Shown here piece by piece: positions 34,550 through 43,230 of a DNA stretch of 64,000 bases. A model generated the notes under the pieces. That model worked only from the letters and a program-made list of their open reading frames with translations, did no database searches and was not told where the DNA came from. Both the position numbers and the translations under genes were made by a program. Source of the DNA: DATAVB01 sp036267955. Its GTDB lineage: Bacteria; Actinomycetota; Actinomycetes; Mycobacteriales; QHCD01. The stretch is taken from assembly GCA_036267955.1 (NCBI GenBank), contig DATAVB010000058.1, positions 5,145 to 69,144 of the forward strand, read 5' to 3'. Position 1 is the first letter of the stretch. Each line of letters begins with the position of its first letter.

Positions 34550-34614
34550 AAGGTAAGCCACCGACGACCCAGACACAGCCGCAACCGGATTCGGTCATAG
34601 TCAGCCCGTAGCAT
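34550..34614. promoter_or_regulatory. Divergent leaderless promoters of lepB and the site-2 protease
   Basis: On the minus strand TACCTT (34550-34555) lies 6 nt before the lepB ATG. On the plus strand TAGCAT (34609-34614) lies 6 nt before the protease ATG at 34621. Neither gene has a room-spaced ribosome site. Confidence 0.5.
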
Positions 34615-34620
34615 CGGTCT

Positions 34621-35865
34621 ATGGCCCACCCCGCGCAACAGCAGCCGCCGCAGGAACGTTCAGCCGGCGTCTTCGCGGGCCGATACTTCGGCGTGCCGGT
34701 GTACTTTTCACCGTCCTGGCTGCTCTTCGCCGCCTACATCGTCTATCTCTGGTCACCCGTGGTGCGCGACTACGCGCCGACCATGTCCCGCGGGGCCTCC
34801 TACGGCGTGGCCTTCGGTTTCGCCCTGCTGCTGGGCATCTCGGTGCTGCTGCATGAGCTGGGTCACACGGTGGTCAGCCTGGCCCTGGGGCTCAAGGTGC
34901 GCCGGATCGTGCTCATGCTGCTCGGCGGCGTGTCGGAAATCGAGAACGAGCCGGAACGATCCGGACACGAGTACCTCATCGCCGTTGCCGGCCCGCTGGT
35001 CTCGCTGATCCTGGCCGGGATCGGCGCGATCAGCTACCCGCAACTCGAGCCGGATTCGGTGCAGCGGCTGCTGGTCTGGCAGTTGATGGTGAGCAATCTG
35101 GGCGTGATGGCGTTCAACATGCTGCCCGGCCTGCCGCTGGATGGCGGTCGACTGCTGCGCGCCGGAGTCTGGCGGCTGACCGGCTCCCAGGTGACCGGCA
35201 CCAAGGCGGCCGCCTGGGGTGGCCGGGTCGTCGCGGTGGTGCTCGTGGTCGGGTCCCTGCTCCTCTGGTACACCAACCGGGACGGCGGGACGGTGAGCCT
35301 GCTGATCGTCGTTCTGGTCGCGCTCTTCGTCTGGGCCAGCGCCGGGCAGGCGCTCCGGCTGGCCTCGCTGCAGGAGACCGTGCCCCGGCTGAACATCGCC
35401 GACCTGACCCGACCCACCCTGCACATTTCCACCGATCTGTCGGTGGCCGAGACCATCCGGCGGGCCCAGGAGGCCCAGGTCGGCGCGGTCGTCCTGGTCG
35501 ACGGGGATCAGCGGCCGCGGGCCGTGGTCTCCGAGTCGAGCGTGCTGACCGTGCCGAACAATCAGCGGCCGTGGACCTCGATCGCCGATGTCGCCCGACC
35601 GTTGGAGCCCGGCCTCATGCTGCGGGACAACCTGCACGGCGAGGCCATCCTGGAGGCGATGCGGGCGGTGCCGGCCTCGGAGTATGTGGTGGTGGGCCGG
35701 GACGGTAGCGTCCTCGGCGTGCTCGTGACCGCGGATGTCATCCGAGCACTCAACCCCGGTTCGGATCCGGGTACGGGGTCAGGGCATGGTCCGACCGGCC
35801 CCAACGCGCCGACCGGGCAGTGGGGCGCCGGATCCGAGCGCCAGCCGGCGCCGCGGGAGACCTGA
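34621..35865 (+). CDS. Site-2 protease (M50) with CBS domains
   Basis: A 414-residue intramembrane zinc metalloprotease. It has about six membrane segments, the zinc motif HELGH in LLHELGHTVVSLAL (about residues 77-90) and the second ligand region NMLPGLPLDGGRLLRA. The C-terminal 150 residues form a CBS-domain pair (STDLSVAETIRRAQEAQVGA ... EYVVVGRDGSVLGVLVTADV), which may bind an adenosyl nucleotide to regulate the protease. Such enzymes cleave anti-sigma factors or membrane proteins; the substrate is not indicated. The stop overlaps the start of a short ORF that leads into trmI. Confidence 0.9.
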   Translation: MAHPAQQQPPQERSAGVFAGRYFGVPVYFSPSWLLFAAYIVYLWSPVVRDYAPTMSRGASYGVAFGFALLLGISVLLHELGHTVVSLALGLKVRRIVLMLLGGVSEIENEPERSGHEYLIAVAGPLVSLILAGIGAISYPQLEPDSVQRLLVWQLMVSNLGVMAFNMLPGLPLDGGRLLRAGVWRLTGSQVTGTKAAAWGGRVVAVVLVVGSLLLWYTNRDGGTVSLLIVVLVALFVWASAGQALRLASLQETVPRLNIADLTRPTLHISTDLSVAETIRRAQEAQVGAVVLVDGDQRPRAVVSESSVLTVPNNQRPWTSIADVARPLEPGLMLRDNLHGEAILEAMRAVPASEYVVVGRDGSVLGVLVTADVIRALNPGSDPGTGSGHGPTGPNAPTGQWGAGSERQPAPRET

Positions 35866-35921
35866 TGAGTGCCGCGACGAATGTCCTAACGAATGTCCTA
35901 ACGATGGAGGCTGGTGCGTGA
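35865..35921 (+). CDS. Possible 18-residue coupling peptide
   Basis: The ATG at 35865 overlaps the site-2 protease stop (TGATG). The frame encodes MSAATNVLTNVLTMEAGA and stops in the TGA that overlaps the trmI GTG start (GTGA). It contains a 12-nt tandem duplication (ACGAATGTCCTA twice, 35877-35900). It may simply be an untranslated linker, but the double overlap would let ribosomes pass from one gene to the next. Confidence 0.35.
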   Translation: MSAATNVLTNVLTMEAGA

Positions 35922-36754
35922 CCCCGAGGCCGAGCGGTCCGTTTCGGATCGGCGACCGTGTCCAGCTCACCGATCCCAAAGGACGGATGCACACCGTCGT
36001 CCTGGAGGCCGGGCGCAGCTTCCACACCCATCGCGGCGCCATCGCGCACGACGACCTCATCGATGAGCCGGAGGGCTCGGTGGTCACCGCGACCGGCGGC
36101 ACGGCGTACCTCGCCTTGCGCCCGCTGCTGACCGACTACGTGCTGTCGATGCCGCGCGGCGCGCAGGTCATCTACCCCAAGGACTCCGCGCAGATCGTGG
36201 CCCAGGCCGATGTGTTCCCGGGCGCCCGAGTGCTCGAGGCCGGGGCCGGGTCCGGGGCGCTGACCTGTTCGCTGCTGCGGGCGGTCGGCGATGCCGGGCA
36301 GGTGATCTCCTACGAACGTCGCCCGGAGTTCGCCGAGGTGGCGCGCAGCAACGTCGAGGCCTTCTTCGGTGGGCCGCATCCGGCCTGGCAGCTCGTGATC
36401 GGCGATGCCGTGGATGTGGTCGACCTCGAGGTCGACCGGGTCATCCTCGACATGCTGGCGCCCTGGGAGGTCACCGACGCGGCCTCGAAGGTGCTCGTTC
36501 CCGGCGGCGTGATCCTGCTCTACGTCGCCACCACGACCCAGATGTCGACCGCGGTCGAGGCGCTGCGCGAGCACGGCACGTTCACCGAGCCGTACGCCTG
36601 CGAGACATTGCTGCGCCCCTGGCACGTCGTCGGCCTGGCAGTCCGCCCCGATCACCGGATGGTGGCGCACACCGCCTTCCTGGTCACCGCCCGCCGGCTC
36701 GCCGACGGGGTGACGGCGCCGACCCGGCAGCGCCGTCCCACCGGCAGAGGCTGA
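35918..36754 (+). CDS. trmI: tRNA (adenine-N1)-methyltransferase
   Basis: A 278-residue SAM-dependent enzyme that makes m1A at position 58 in the T-loop of tRNA. It has the N-terminal beta domain FRIGDRVQLTDPKGRMHTVV, the region RPLLTDYVLSMPRGAQVIYPKD, SAM motif I VLEAGAGSGALTCSLL and the acidic turn SYERRPEFAEVA. DRVILDMLAPWEV holds the catalytic Asp. The GTG at 35918 has GGAGG 7 nt upstream. The gene regularly sits just ahead of arc in actinobacteria, as here (with murA inserted on the opposite strand). Confidence 0.92.
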   Translation: MTPRPSGPFRIGDRVQLTDPKGRMHTVVLEAGRSFHTHRGAIAHDDLIDEPEGSVVTATGGTAYLALRPLLTDYVLSMPRGAQVIYPKDSAQIVAQADVFPGARVLEAGAGSGALTCSLLRAVGDAGQVISYERRPEFAEVARSNVEAFFGGPHPAWQLVIGDAVDVVDLEVDRVILDMLAPWEVTDAASKVLVPGGVILLYVATTTQMSTAVEALREHGTFTEPYACETLLRPWHVVGLAVRPDHRMVAHTAFLVTARRLADGVTAPTRQRRPTGRG

Positions 36755-36762
36755 CAGCAGGC

Positions 36763-38106
36763 TTAGGCGGGGGAGCCGACCAGCGCCTCGACGTGGGCTC
36801 CGAGCTCGTCCAGCTTGTCCAGGAATCCCTCGTAGCCGCGCTCGATCAGATCTACGCCGTGCACCGTCGAGGTGCCCTGCGCGCCGAGCGCGGCGATCAG
36901 GTACGAGAAACCGGCCCGCAGGTCAGGGATCTGCAGCTCGGTGGCGTGCAGCTTCGTCGGCCCACTGATCACGGCGGAGTGGGAGAAATTGCGATGCCCG
37001 AAACGGCACGGCAGGCTGCCCAGACATTCGCGGTACAGCTGGATATGGGCGCCCATCGCCACCAGGGCGTTGGTGAATCCGAGCCGGTTCTCGTAGACCG
37101 TCTCGTGGATGATCGACAGCCCATCAGCCTGGGTCAGCGCGACGACCAGCGGCTGCTGCCAGTCGGTCTGAAAGCCCGGGTGCACGTCGGTCTCCAGATG
37201 CACGGCGTGCAGCGATCCGCCGGGATGCCAGAACCGGATCTGGCCCTCGCCGCGATCATCGACCTCGAAGGCGCCGCCGACCGTACGAAAGACGTTGAGG
37301 AACGTCATCATGTCGACCTGCCGGGCGCCGGTGACGGTGATGTCGCCGCCGGTCGCGAGCGCGGCACAGGCCCAGGACGCGGTCTCCAGCCGATCCGGAA
37401 GCGCCCGATGGACGTAACCGCCGAGCCGTTCGACCCCTGTGATCCGGATCACCCGGTCGTTGTGGATCGAAATGACGGCGCCCATTTTCTGTAACACGGC
37501 GATCAGATCGACGATCTCGGGCTCGGTGGCGGCATTGCGCAGCTCGGTGACGCCTTCGGCGAGCACGGAGGTCAGCAACACCTGCTCGGTCGCGCCGACA
37601 CTGGGGAACGGCAGCTCGAGACGGGTGCCGTGCAGCCCGTCCGGGGCGGTGATGTGCAGCCCCTCGGCGGCCTTGTCGACGACGGCGCCGAACTGGCGCA
37701 GCGCCGCGAGATGGAAGTCGATCGGCCGGTCACCGATCCGGCAGCCGCCCAGATCGGGAATGAAGGCGTGCCCGAGCCGGTGCAGCAGCGGCCCGCAGAG
37801 CAGGATCGGGATGCGGCTCGAGCCCGCGTGGGCGTCCACATCGGCGACGGCCGCCCGCTCCACCGAGGCTGGGTCCAGGACCAGTTCGCCGTCCTCGTCG
37901 CCGGGACGCACAGTGACACCGTGTAACTCCAGCAGCTCACTGACGATCCGTACGTCGCTGATCTTCGGAATGCCGCGCAGCCGGCTCGGTTCGGACCCCA
38001 ACAACGCGGCCACCATCGCCTTGGGCACCAGGTTCTTGGCGCCCCGGACCTTCACCTCACCGCGCAGCGGCGCACCCCCGTGCACCCGCAGAGCCTCTGC
38101 GCTCAT
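36763..38106 (-). CDS. murA: UDP-N-acetylglucosamine 1-carboxyvinyltransferase (MurA type)
   Basis: A 447-residue EPSP-synthase-fold enzyme transferring enolpyruvate from PEP to UDP-GlcNAc, the first committed step of peptidoglycan synthesis. The N-terminus has GGAPLRGEVKVRGAKNLVPKA split by the Lys-Asn pair, and the active-site loop reads DLGGCRIGDRPIDFH with the catalytic Cys kept. ATEQVLLTSVLAEG and DLRAGFSYLIAALGA are typical of the second domain. It lies opposite to its neighbours, between trmI and arc. Whether it is the only MurA in the genome cannot be told. Confidence 0.88.
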   Translation of the reverse strand: MSAEALRVHGGAPLRGEVKVRGAKNLVPKAMVAALLGSEPSRLRGIPKISDVRIVSELLELHGVTVRPGDEDGELVLDPASVERAAVADVDAHAGSSRIPILLCGPLLHRLGHAFIPDLGGCRIGDRPIDFHLAALRQFGAVVDKAAEGLHITAPDGLHGTRLELPFPSVGATEQVLLTSVLAEGVTELRNAATEPEIVDLIAVLQKMGAVISIHNDRVIRITGVERLGGYVHRALPDRLETASWACAALATGGDITVTGARQVDMMTFLNVFRTVGGAFEVDDRGEGQIRFWHPGGSLHAVHLETDVHPGFQTDWQQPLVVALTQADGLSIIHETVYENRLGFTNALVAMGAHIQLYRECLGSLPCRFGHRNFSHSAVISGPTKLHATELQIPDLRAGFSYLIAALGAQGTSTVHGVDLIERGYEGFLDKLDELGAHVEALVGSPA

Positions 38107-38283
38107 GCCAGCCCCCTCGTCATCGAGTCGACCTCGCGGCCGCGCATCACCGTACCGCCGTACGGGTGAGACGCCGGGGACCCTGGCCGGGATGGCATTT
38201 CGTCCGTCATGCGGGCGAAACATTCCTCAGACGGGAAAAAACAGAATGCGGGGAGTCACGTGCGGACAGAAGGCGCTGCGCTC

Positions 38284-38301
38284 GCTAACGTTGCGGTTAG
38301 C
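38284..38301 (+). promoter_or_regulatory. Inverted repeat upstream of arc
   Basis: GCTAAC-GTTGCG-GTTAGC has perfect 6-nt arms, centred about 50 nt upstream of the arc start in the murA/arc divergent region. It may be an operator or a leader hairpin. Confidence 0.4.
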
Positions 38302-38343
38302 AGGGCTGAGGTGTCGGAAAGTCATCCCCATGGGAGGTGGGTC

Positions 38344-40107
38344 GTGGTGAGCGATCGCGGCGACGGCGGCACGCGTAGCGACCGGGATATTCACGATCTC
38401 ACGGCGCAGGTCGCGTTTCTCGAGGAAGAGGTGGGCATGTTGCGTCGACGGGTGAGCGAGTCACCGCGTCACGTGCGCGCCGTCGAGGAACGGCTGGCTG
38501 AGGCGCAGGCGACGATCGATTCGTTAACCGAGCGCAACGACAAACTCGCGAGCACACTGCGTGATGCGCGCGACCAGGTGGTGAGCCTCAAGGAGGAGGT
38601 CGACCGGCTGGCGCAGCCGCCGAGCGGCTACGGGGTCTTCCTGCACCGGTACGAGGACAGCACGGTCGACGTCTTCACCGGCGGGCGGAAGCTGCGGGTC
38701 TCGGTCTCGCCATCGGTGGAGACCGATGAGCTGCGTTGGGGCCAGGAGGTCATGCTCAACGAGGCGCTGAACGTGGTCGCCGCCCGGGAGTTCGAGCGGG
38801 CCGGCGACGTGGTGATGCTCAAGGAGATTCTCGAGGGCGGTGACCGTGCCCTGGTGATCGGGCACACCGACGAGGAGCGCATCGTGCACCTCGCGGACAC
38901 GCTGCGCAATGAGCGGCTCCGGGCCGGTGACTCGCTGCTGCTGGAGCCCCGTTCCGGGTACGTCTACGAGCGGATCCCCAAGAGCGAGGTCGAGGAGCTC
39001 ATCCTCGAAGAGGTTCCGGACATCGACTACCACGACATCGGTGGCCTGACCACGCAGATCGAGCAGATCCGCGATGCGGTCGAGTTGCCCTTCCTGCACG
39101 CGGACCTCTTCCGCGAGCACGAGTTGAAGCCGCCGAAGGGCGTGCTGCTGTACGGCCCGCCCGGCTGCGGCAAGACGTTGATCGCCAAGGCCGTGGCCAA
39201 CTCGTTGGCGAAGAAGATCGCCGAGGTGCGCGGCGACGGCGGGGCACGGGCCCGTTCGTACTTCCTGAACATCAAGGGTCCGGAGCTGCTCAACAAGTAC
39301 GTCGGTGAGACCGAGCGGCACATCCGGCTGGTCTTCCAGCGGGCGCGGGAGAAGGCCAGTGAAGGCACCCCGGTGATCGTGTTCTTCGACGAGATGGATT
39401 CGATCTTCCGGACCCGTGGATCGGGGGTGTCCTCCGACGTGGAGAACACGATCGTTCCGCAGCTGTTGAGCGAGATCGACGGTGTCGAGGGTCTGGAGAA
39501 CGTCATCGTCATCGGCGCCTCCAACCGGGAGGACATGATCGACCCGGCGATTCTGCGGCCCGGCCGGCTCGACGTGAAGATCAAGATCGAGCGGCCGGAC
39601 GCCGAGGCGGCTCGGGACATCTTCTCCAAGTACATCCTGGACACATTGCCGATCCACGCCGACGACGTCGCCGAGCACGGGCAGAACCGCGCCGCGACGA
39701 TCGCCGCGATGATTCAGCACACCGTGGAGCGGATGTACGCCGAGACCGAGGAGAACCGGTTCCTGGAGGTCACCTACGCCAACGGCGACAAGGAGGTCCT
39801 CTACTTCAAGGACTTCAACTCCGGCGCCATGATCCAGAACATCGTTGACCGGGCGAAGAAGATGGCGATCAAGGCCTTCCTCGACTCCGGCCAGAAGGGC
39901 GTCCGGCTGCAGCACCTGGTCGCGGCGTGCGTGGACGAGTTCAAGGAGAACGAGGACCTGCCGAACACCACCAACCCCGACGACTGGGCCCGGATCTCCG
40001 GCAAGAAGGGCGAGCGGATCGTTTACATCCGCACCCTGGTCTCGGGCAAGGGCAGCGAGGCGGGCCGCTCCATCGACACGGTCAGCAACACCGGCCAGTA
40101 CCTGTAA
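38344..40107 (+). CDS. arc: Proteasomal AAA+ ATPase ARC/Mpa
   Basis: A 587-residue hexameric unfoldase that recognises pupylated proteins and threads them into the 20S core. It has an N-terminal coiled coil (about residues 15-85, LTAQVAFLEEEVGMLRRRV) that binds Pup, and a tandem OB region (about 90-225). The AAA+ domain has Walker A GPPGCGKT (about 271-278), Walker B VIVFFDEMDS and the arginine-finger region ILRPGRLD. The C-terminus is GQYL, the proteasome-docking tail. The GTG at 38344 is 6 nt after GGGAGG; a longer open frame exists but lacks support. It is followed by a family B palindrome. Confidence 0.96.
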   Translation: MVSDRGDGGTRSDRDIHDLTAQVAFLEEEVGMLRRRVSESPRHVRAVEERLAEAQATIDSLTERNDKLASTLRDARDQVVSLKEEVDRLAQPPSGYGVFLHRYEDSTVDVFTGGRKLRVSVSPSVETDELRWGQEVMLNEALNVVAAREFERAGDVVMLKEILEGGDRALVIGHTDEERIVHLADTLRNERLRAGDSLLLEPRSGYVYERIPKSEVEELILEEVPDIDYHDIGGLTTQIEQIRDAVELPFLHADLFREHELKPPKGVLLYGPPGCGKTLIAKAVANSLAKKIAEVRGDGGARARSYFLNIKGPELLNKYVGETERHIRLVFQRAREKASEGTPVIVFFDEMDSIFRTRGSGVSSDVENTIVPQLLSEIDGVEGLENVIVIGASNREDMIDPAILRPGRLDVKIKIERPDAEAARDIFSKYILDTLPIHADDVAEHGQNRAATIAAMIQHTVERMYAETEENRFLEVTYANGDKEVLYFKDFNSGAMIQNIVDRAKKMAIKAFLDSGQKGVRLQHLVAACVDEFKENEDLPNTTNPDDWARISGKKGERIVYIRTLVSGKGSEAGRSIDTVSNTGQYL

Positions 40108-40121
40108 GCATCGGCCCCACG

Positions 40122-40186
40122 CCGATCGAAGCGCGCTTTACCCGCGATTCCAGACGTCTGGGCCGGGTAAGGCGTACTTCGATCGG
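40122..40186. repeat. 65-nt palindromic repeat, family B copy 2
   Basis: It starts 14 nt after the arc stop codon. The left arm matches the consensus ATCGAAGCGCGCTTTACC; the right arm has three changes. The length is the same as copy 1 at 7213-7277. It lies between the convergent arc and EAL genes and could double as a terminator. Confidence 0.85.
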
Positions 40187-40216
40187 TGCGATGAGCGCTC
40201 TACACCACGGCCGGCG

Positions 40217-41398
40217 TCAGCGGCTGTGTCGGCCGGCGGGCTGTCCGGCGCCCTGCTCGGCGATGCCGCGTACCAACTCGGTGACCCGCACGATGCCGCG
40301 GCACCGTCCCGCCTCGTCGACCACGACGAGATCGTCGCCGGCCCGGTGCCGATCCGCCCCCGCCACCACGTCCAGTGCGGTGAGCAGCGACGCATCGCTG
40401 CCGATGATGTGCGGCCGGTCGGCCAGTCGGGTCGCCTCCCGGCGTGCGTGCAGGGCATGGCCGTACGGGCCGGTCACCGCCAGCAGGAAACGGTTGCGGT
40501 CCACCGAGAACACCGGCTGATCGGCCGGGTCGACCAGTACCACGCCGGTGGCCGCGGGTTGGTCGGTCAGCGCCACCCGGACATCCTCGGCGGTCGCCGC
40601 CACCGGCAGGGTGATGGCCGGATGCAGGAACGCGCCCAGCGCCGGGGCGTTCGCCGCGAACCCGCGTTCGGGGGCGCCCAGCAGCACGGCCGGCGGGAGG
40701 GTGGCCGAAACCGCCGGCCGCCGGGCCGAGGGGGCGAGCAGATTGCCCTGTGCGAAGCCGATGCTCAGCCGCCGCAGCGCCGCGAGCTCGGCGTTGGTCT
40801 CCACGCCTTCGGCCACCACGCCCGCGTCGATCCGACCGGCCAGGTGCACCAGCGCTTCGACCAGCGCCACCTGCCCCTGATCATGTGGCAGCCCGGCGGT
40901 GATCCGGCGGTCGAGCTTGAGTAGATCGGGCGAGGCCTCGGCCAGTACGGTCAGCGGCGAGTCACCGTCGCCGAGCCCGTCCAGCGCGATCCCGAACCCG
41001 TCCTCGCGCAGCGCCTGCAGACCACCGAGCAGGGCAGACCGGGCGGCCAGCGAGTACGGCGCGCTGACGTCCACCACGACGTCCCGGGTCCGCCGGCCGG
41101 TACGGCGCAGCTCGTCCCGCAACGGCGCCAGCTCGGCCCACGAGGACGCGACGGTCTCGGCGAGCAGGTTGACATGCAGCGGCAGCAGCGATTCCTGGTC
41201 GGCCGCCGCGGCGACCGCACCGACCGCCAGGGCGAGATCGGTCTCCAGCAGCCGGTGCTCGCGCCGGGCAGTGTCCAGCAGCTCCCGTACCGTGCCGTCC
41301 CGGAGTCGGGCGAGCACCTCGACGGCGACGACACCACCCGTACGCAGGTTGAAGACCGGCTGGAACGCGAAGTGGACGCGTTCCAGGAGATCTGACAT
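40217..41398 (-). CDS. Degenerate EAL-domain protein with C-terminal CBS-like region
   Basis: A 393-residue protein. Residues about 1-240 form an EAL (c-di-GMP phosphodiesterase) domain: EVLARLRDG replaces the EAL triplet context, HVNLLAE keeps the Asn, LLKLDRR keeps the Lys, and VAEGVET and FAQGN are kept. The metal-binding DDFG loop reads LDGLGDGDS (second Asp lost), and the usual EITE strand reads VVVDVSAPY. Hydrolysis is therefore unlikely, and it may be a c-di-GMP sensor. The last 130 residues resemble a CBS pair (GVVLVDPADQPVFSVD, DDLVVVDEAGRCRGIVRVTE). It converges with arc and diverges from dop. Confidence 0.8.
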   Translation of the reverse strand: MSDLLERVHFAFQPVFNLRTGGVVAVEVLARLRDGTVRELLDTARREHRLLETDLALAVGAVAAAADQESLLPLHVNLLAETVASSWAELAPLRDELRRTGRRTRDVVVDVSAPYSLAARSALLGGLQALREDGFGIALDGLGDGDSPLTVLAEASPDLLKLDRRITAGLPHDQGQVALVEALVHLAGRIDAGVVAEGVETNAELAALRRLSIGFAQGNLLAPSARRPAVSATLPPAVLLGAPERGFAANAPALGAFLHPAITLPVAATAEDVRVALTDQPAATGVVLVDPADQPVFSVDRNRFLLAVTGPYGHALHARREATRLADRPHIIGSDASLLTALDVVAGADRHRAGDDLVVVDEAGRCRGIVRVTELVRGIAEQGAGQPAGRHSR

Positions 41399-41599
41399 AC
41401 CGCCGATCCTGCCTGGCAGTACCTGGCGGTACTGGTCCAGACCCATAGGCTTTGCCAGGAGTTCATCCGTTTGTCGGCTGGGTAGCTGTTTTGTGCCCGG
41501 CAGAACGGACTGCCGGCGGGCGCTGCCCGGCACTGCTGGATAGTCTCGAACGAGGTGCCAGGAGGTGCCTCCCGCTGTCTCGGTGAAGGAGCCGGTCGA

Positions 41600-43117
41600 A
41601 TGAGCACCAGCCGGATCATGGGCACCGAGGTGGAGTACGGCATCTCGGTGCCGGGCCAGCCCACGGCCAACCCGATGCTGCTGTCGTCCCAGATCGTCAA
41701 TGCGTACGCGGGGCGGAACAACTCCTCGCGGGCCGGACGGACGCGCTGGGACTTCGAGGAGGAGTCGCCGCTGCGCGACGCCCGGGGCTTCGACCTGTCG
41801 GCCGTGATGGGGCCGGAGGTCACCGAGTCCGAGGATGACGCCGGCATGGCCAACGTCATCCTTACCAACGGCGCCCGGCTCTACGTCGACCACGCCCACC
41901 CGGAGTACTCCGCTCCGGAGGTGACCACGCCCCGGGACGCGGTGCTGTGGGACAAGGCCGGCGAGCGGGTGATGGCAGAGGCGGCCCGCCGGGTGGCGAC
42001 CATCCCGGACCAGCCGCTGATCCACCTCTACAAGAACAACACCGACAACAAGGGCGCCTCCTACGGCTCGCACGAGAACTACCTGATGAGCCGGCAGACG
42101 CCGTTCAGCGACATCGTGCGCAACCTGACGCCGTTCTTCGTCTCCCGTCAGGTGATGTGCGGCCAGGGCCGGGTGGGGATCGGGCAGGATGGCTCCGGGG
42201 TCGGCTTCCAGCTCACCCAGCGGTCCGACTTCTTCGAGGTTGAGGTCGGCCTGGAGACGACGTTGAAACGCCCGATCATCAACACCCGGGACGAACCGCA
42301 CGCCGATCCGGAGCGGTACCGCCGCCTGCACGTCATCATCGGCGACGCCAACTGCTCCGAGGTCGCCACCTTCCTGAAGATGGGCACCACCGCGCTGGTG
42401 TTGGCGATGATCGAGGACCGGTTCCTCACCGGCGAGTTGGGTGTCGAGGAGCCGGTGGCCACCCTGCGGGCGGTATCGCACGACCCGACCCTGCGGCACC
42501 TGCTGCGGCTCAAGGACGGGCGGCAGATGACCGCCGTGCAGTTGCAGATGGAATACCTGGAGCAGGCGCGTAAGTACGTCGAGGACCGGTACGGCAGCGA
42601 CGTCGACGCCCAGACCCGCGAGGTGCTGGAGCGGTGGGAGTCGGTGCTGACCCGGCTCGAGGATGACCCGATGCGCTGCGCCAACCAGCTCGACTGGGTG
42701 GCGAAACTCAAGCTGTTGGAGGGATTTCGGGCCCGGGACGGGCTGGACTGGAGTTCCTCCCGGCTGCAGCTGATCGACCTGCAGTACTCAGACGTACGGC
42801 CGGACAAGGGTCTTTACCACCGACTGGTGGCCCGCGGCTCGATGGAGACGCTGCTGACCGACGAGGAGATCGACCGGGCGGTCGGCGTCCCGCCGGAGAA
42901 CACCCGGGCCTACTTCCGCGGCGAGTGCCTGCGCCGCTATCCGGCCGAGGTGGCAGCGGCCTCGTGGGACTCGGTGATTTTCGACGTCGGCCAGGAGTCG
43001 CTGGTGCGGGTACCGATGCTCGATCCGCTGCGCGGGACCCGCAAGCATGTCGAGGGTCTGCTGGACCGGTGCCCGAACGCCGCGACGCTGGTGGCCCGGC
43101 TGACCGCCGGGCGCTGA
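41600..43117 (+). CDS. dop: Deamidase/depupylase of Pup
   Basis: A 505-residue carboxylate-amine-ligase-fold enzyme that converts the C-terminal Gln of Pup to Glu and removes Pup from tagged proteins. It has the N-terminal IMGTEVEYGISVPGQP, the Dop-specific loop (about residues 40-80), the catalytic Asp in ARLYVDHAHPEYSAPE, YKNNTDNKGASYGSHENYLM, and INTRDEPHADPERYRRLH. The ATG at 41600 has GAAGGAG 8 nt upstream. A TAGTCT box (41541-41546) lies 8 nt before an in-frame GTG at 41555, so a 15-residue longer leaderless form is possible. Confidence 0.96.
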   Translation: MSTSRIMGTEVEYGISVPGQPTANPMLLSSQIVNAYAGRNNSSRAGRTRWDFEEESPLRDARGFDLSAVMGPEVTESEDDAGMANVILTNGARLYVDHAHPEYSAPEVTTPRDAVLWDKAGERVMAEAARRVATIPDQPLIHLYKNNTDNKGASYGSHENYLMSRQTPFSDIVRNLTPFFVSRQVMCGQGRVGIGQDGSGVGFQLTQRSDFFEVEVGLETTLKRPIINTRDEPHADPERYRRLHVIIGDANCSEVATFLKMGTTALVLAMIEDRFLTGELGVEEPVATLRAVSHDPTLRHLLRLKDGRQMTAVQLQMEYLEQARKYVEDRYGSDVDAQTREVLERWESVLTRLEDDPMRCANQLDWVAKLKLLEGFRARDGLDWSSSRLQLIDLQYSDVRPDKGLYHRLVARGSMETLLTDEEIDRAVGVPPENTRAYFRGECLRRYPAEVAAASWDSVIFDVGQESLVRVPMLDPLRGTRKHVEGLLDRCPNAATLVARLTAGR

Positions 43118-43210
43118 ACGTCGGCGCTGACGTCATGGCTCGCATATTGGTGCTGTTTCGGCCGGCGTTCGCGTACGGCGGAAACACGACCGTCACCGGA
43201 TGGGTGCGAT

Positions 43211-43230
43211 ACCGACGGGATTCTGTCGGT
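43211..43230 (+). promoter_or_regulatory. Inverted repeat upstream of pup
   Basis: ACCGAC-8 nt-GTCGGT has perfect 6-nt arms in the dop-pup gap, 65 nt before the pup ATG. It may be an operator or an attenuator; the -10 box is not clear. Confidence 0.35.

Noticed and set aside
41399..42499. Extension of the EAL frame into dop
   Set aside because: The open frame continues upstream of 41398 only as the antisense of dop; the EAL homology begins at the ATG at 41398.
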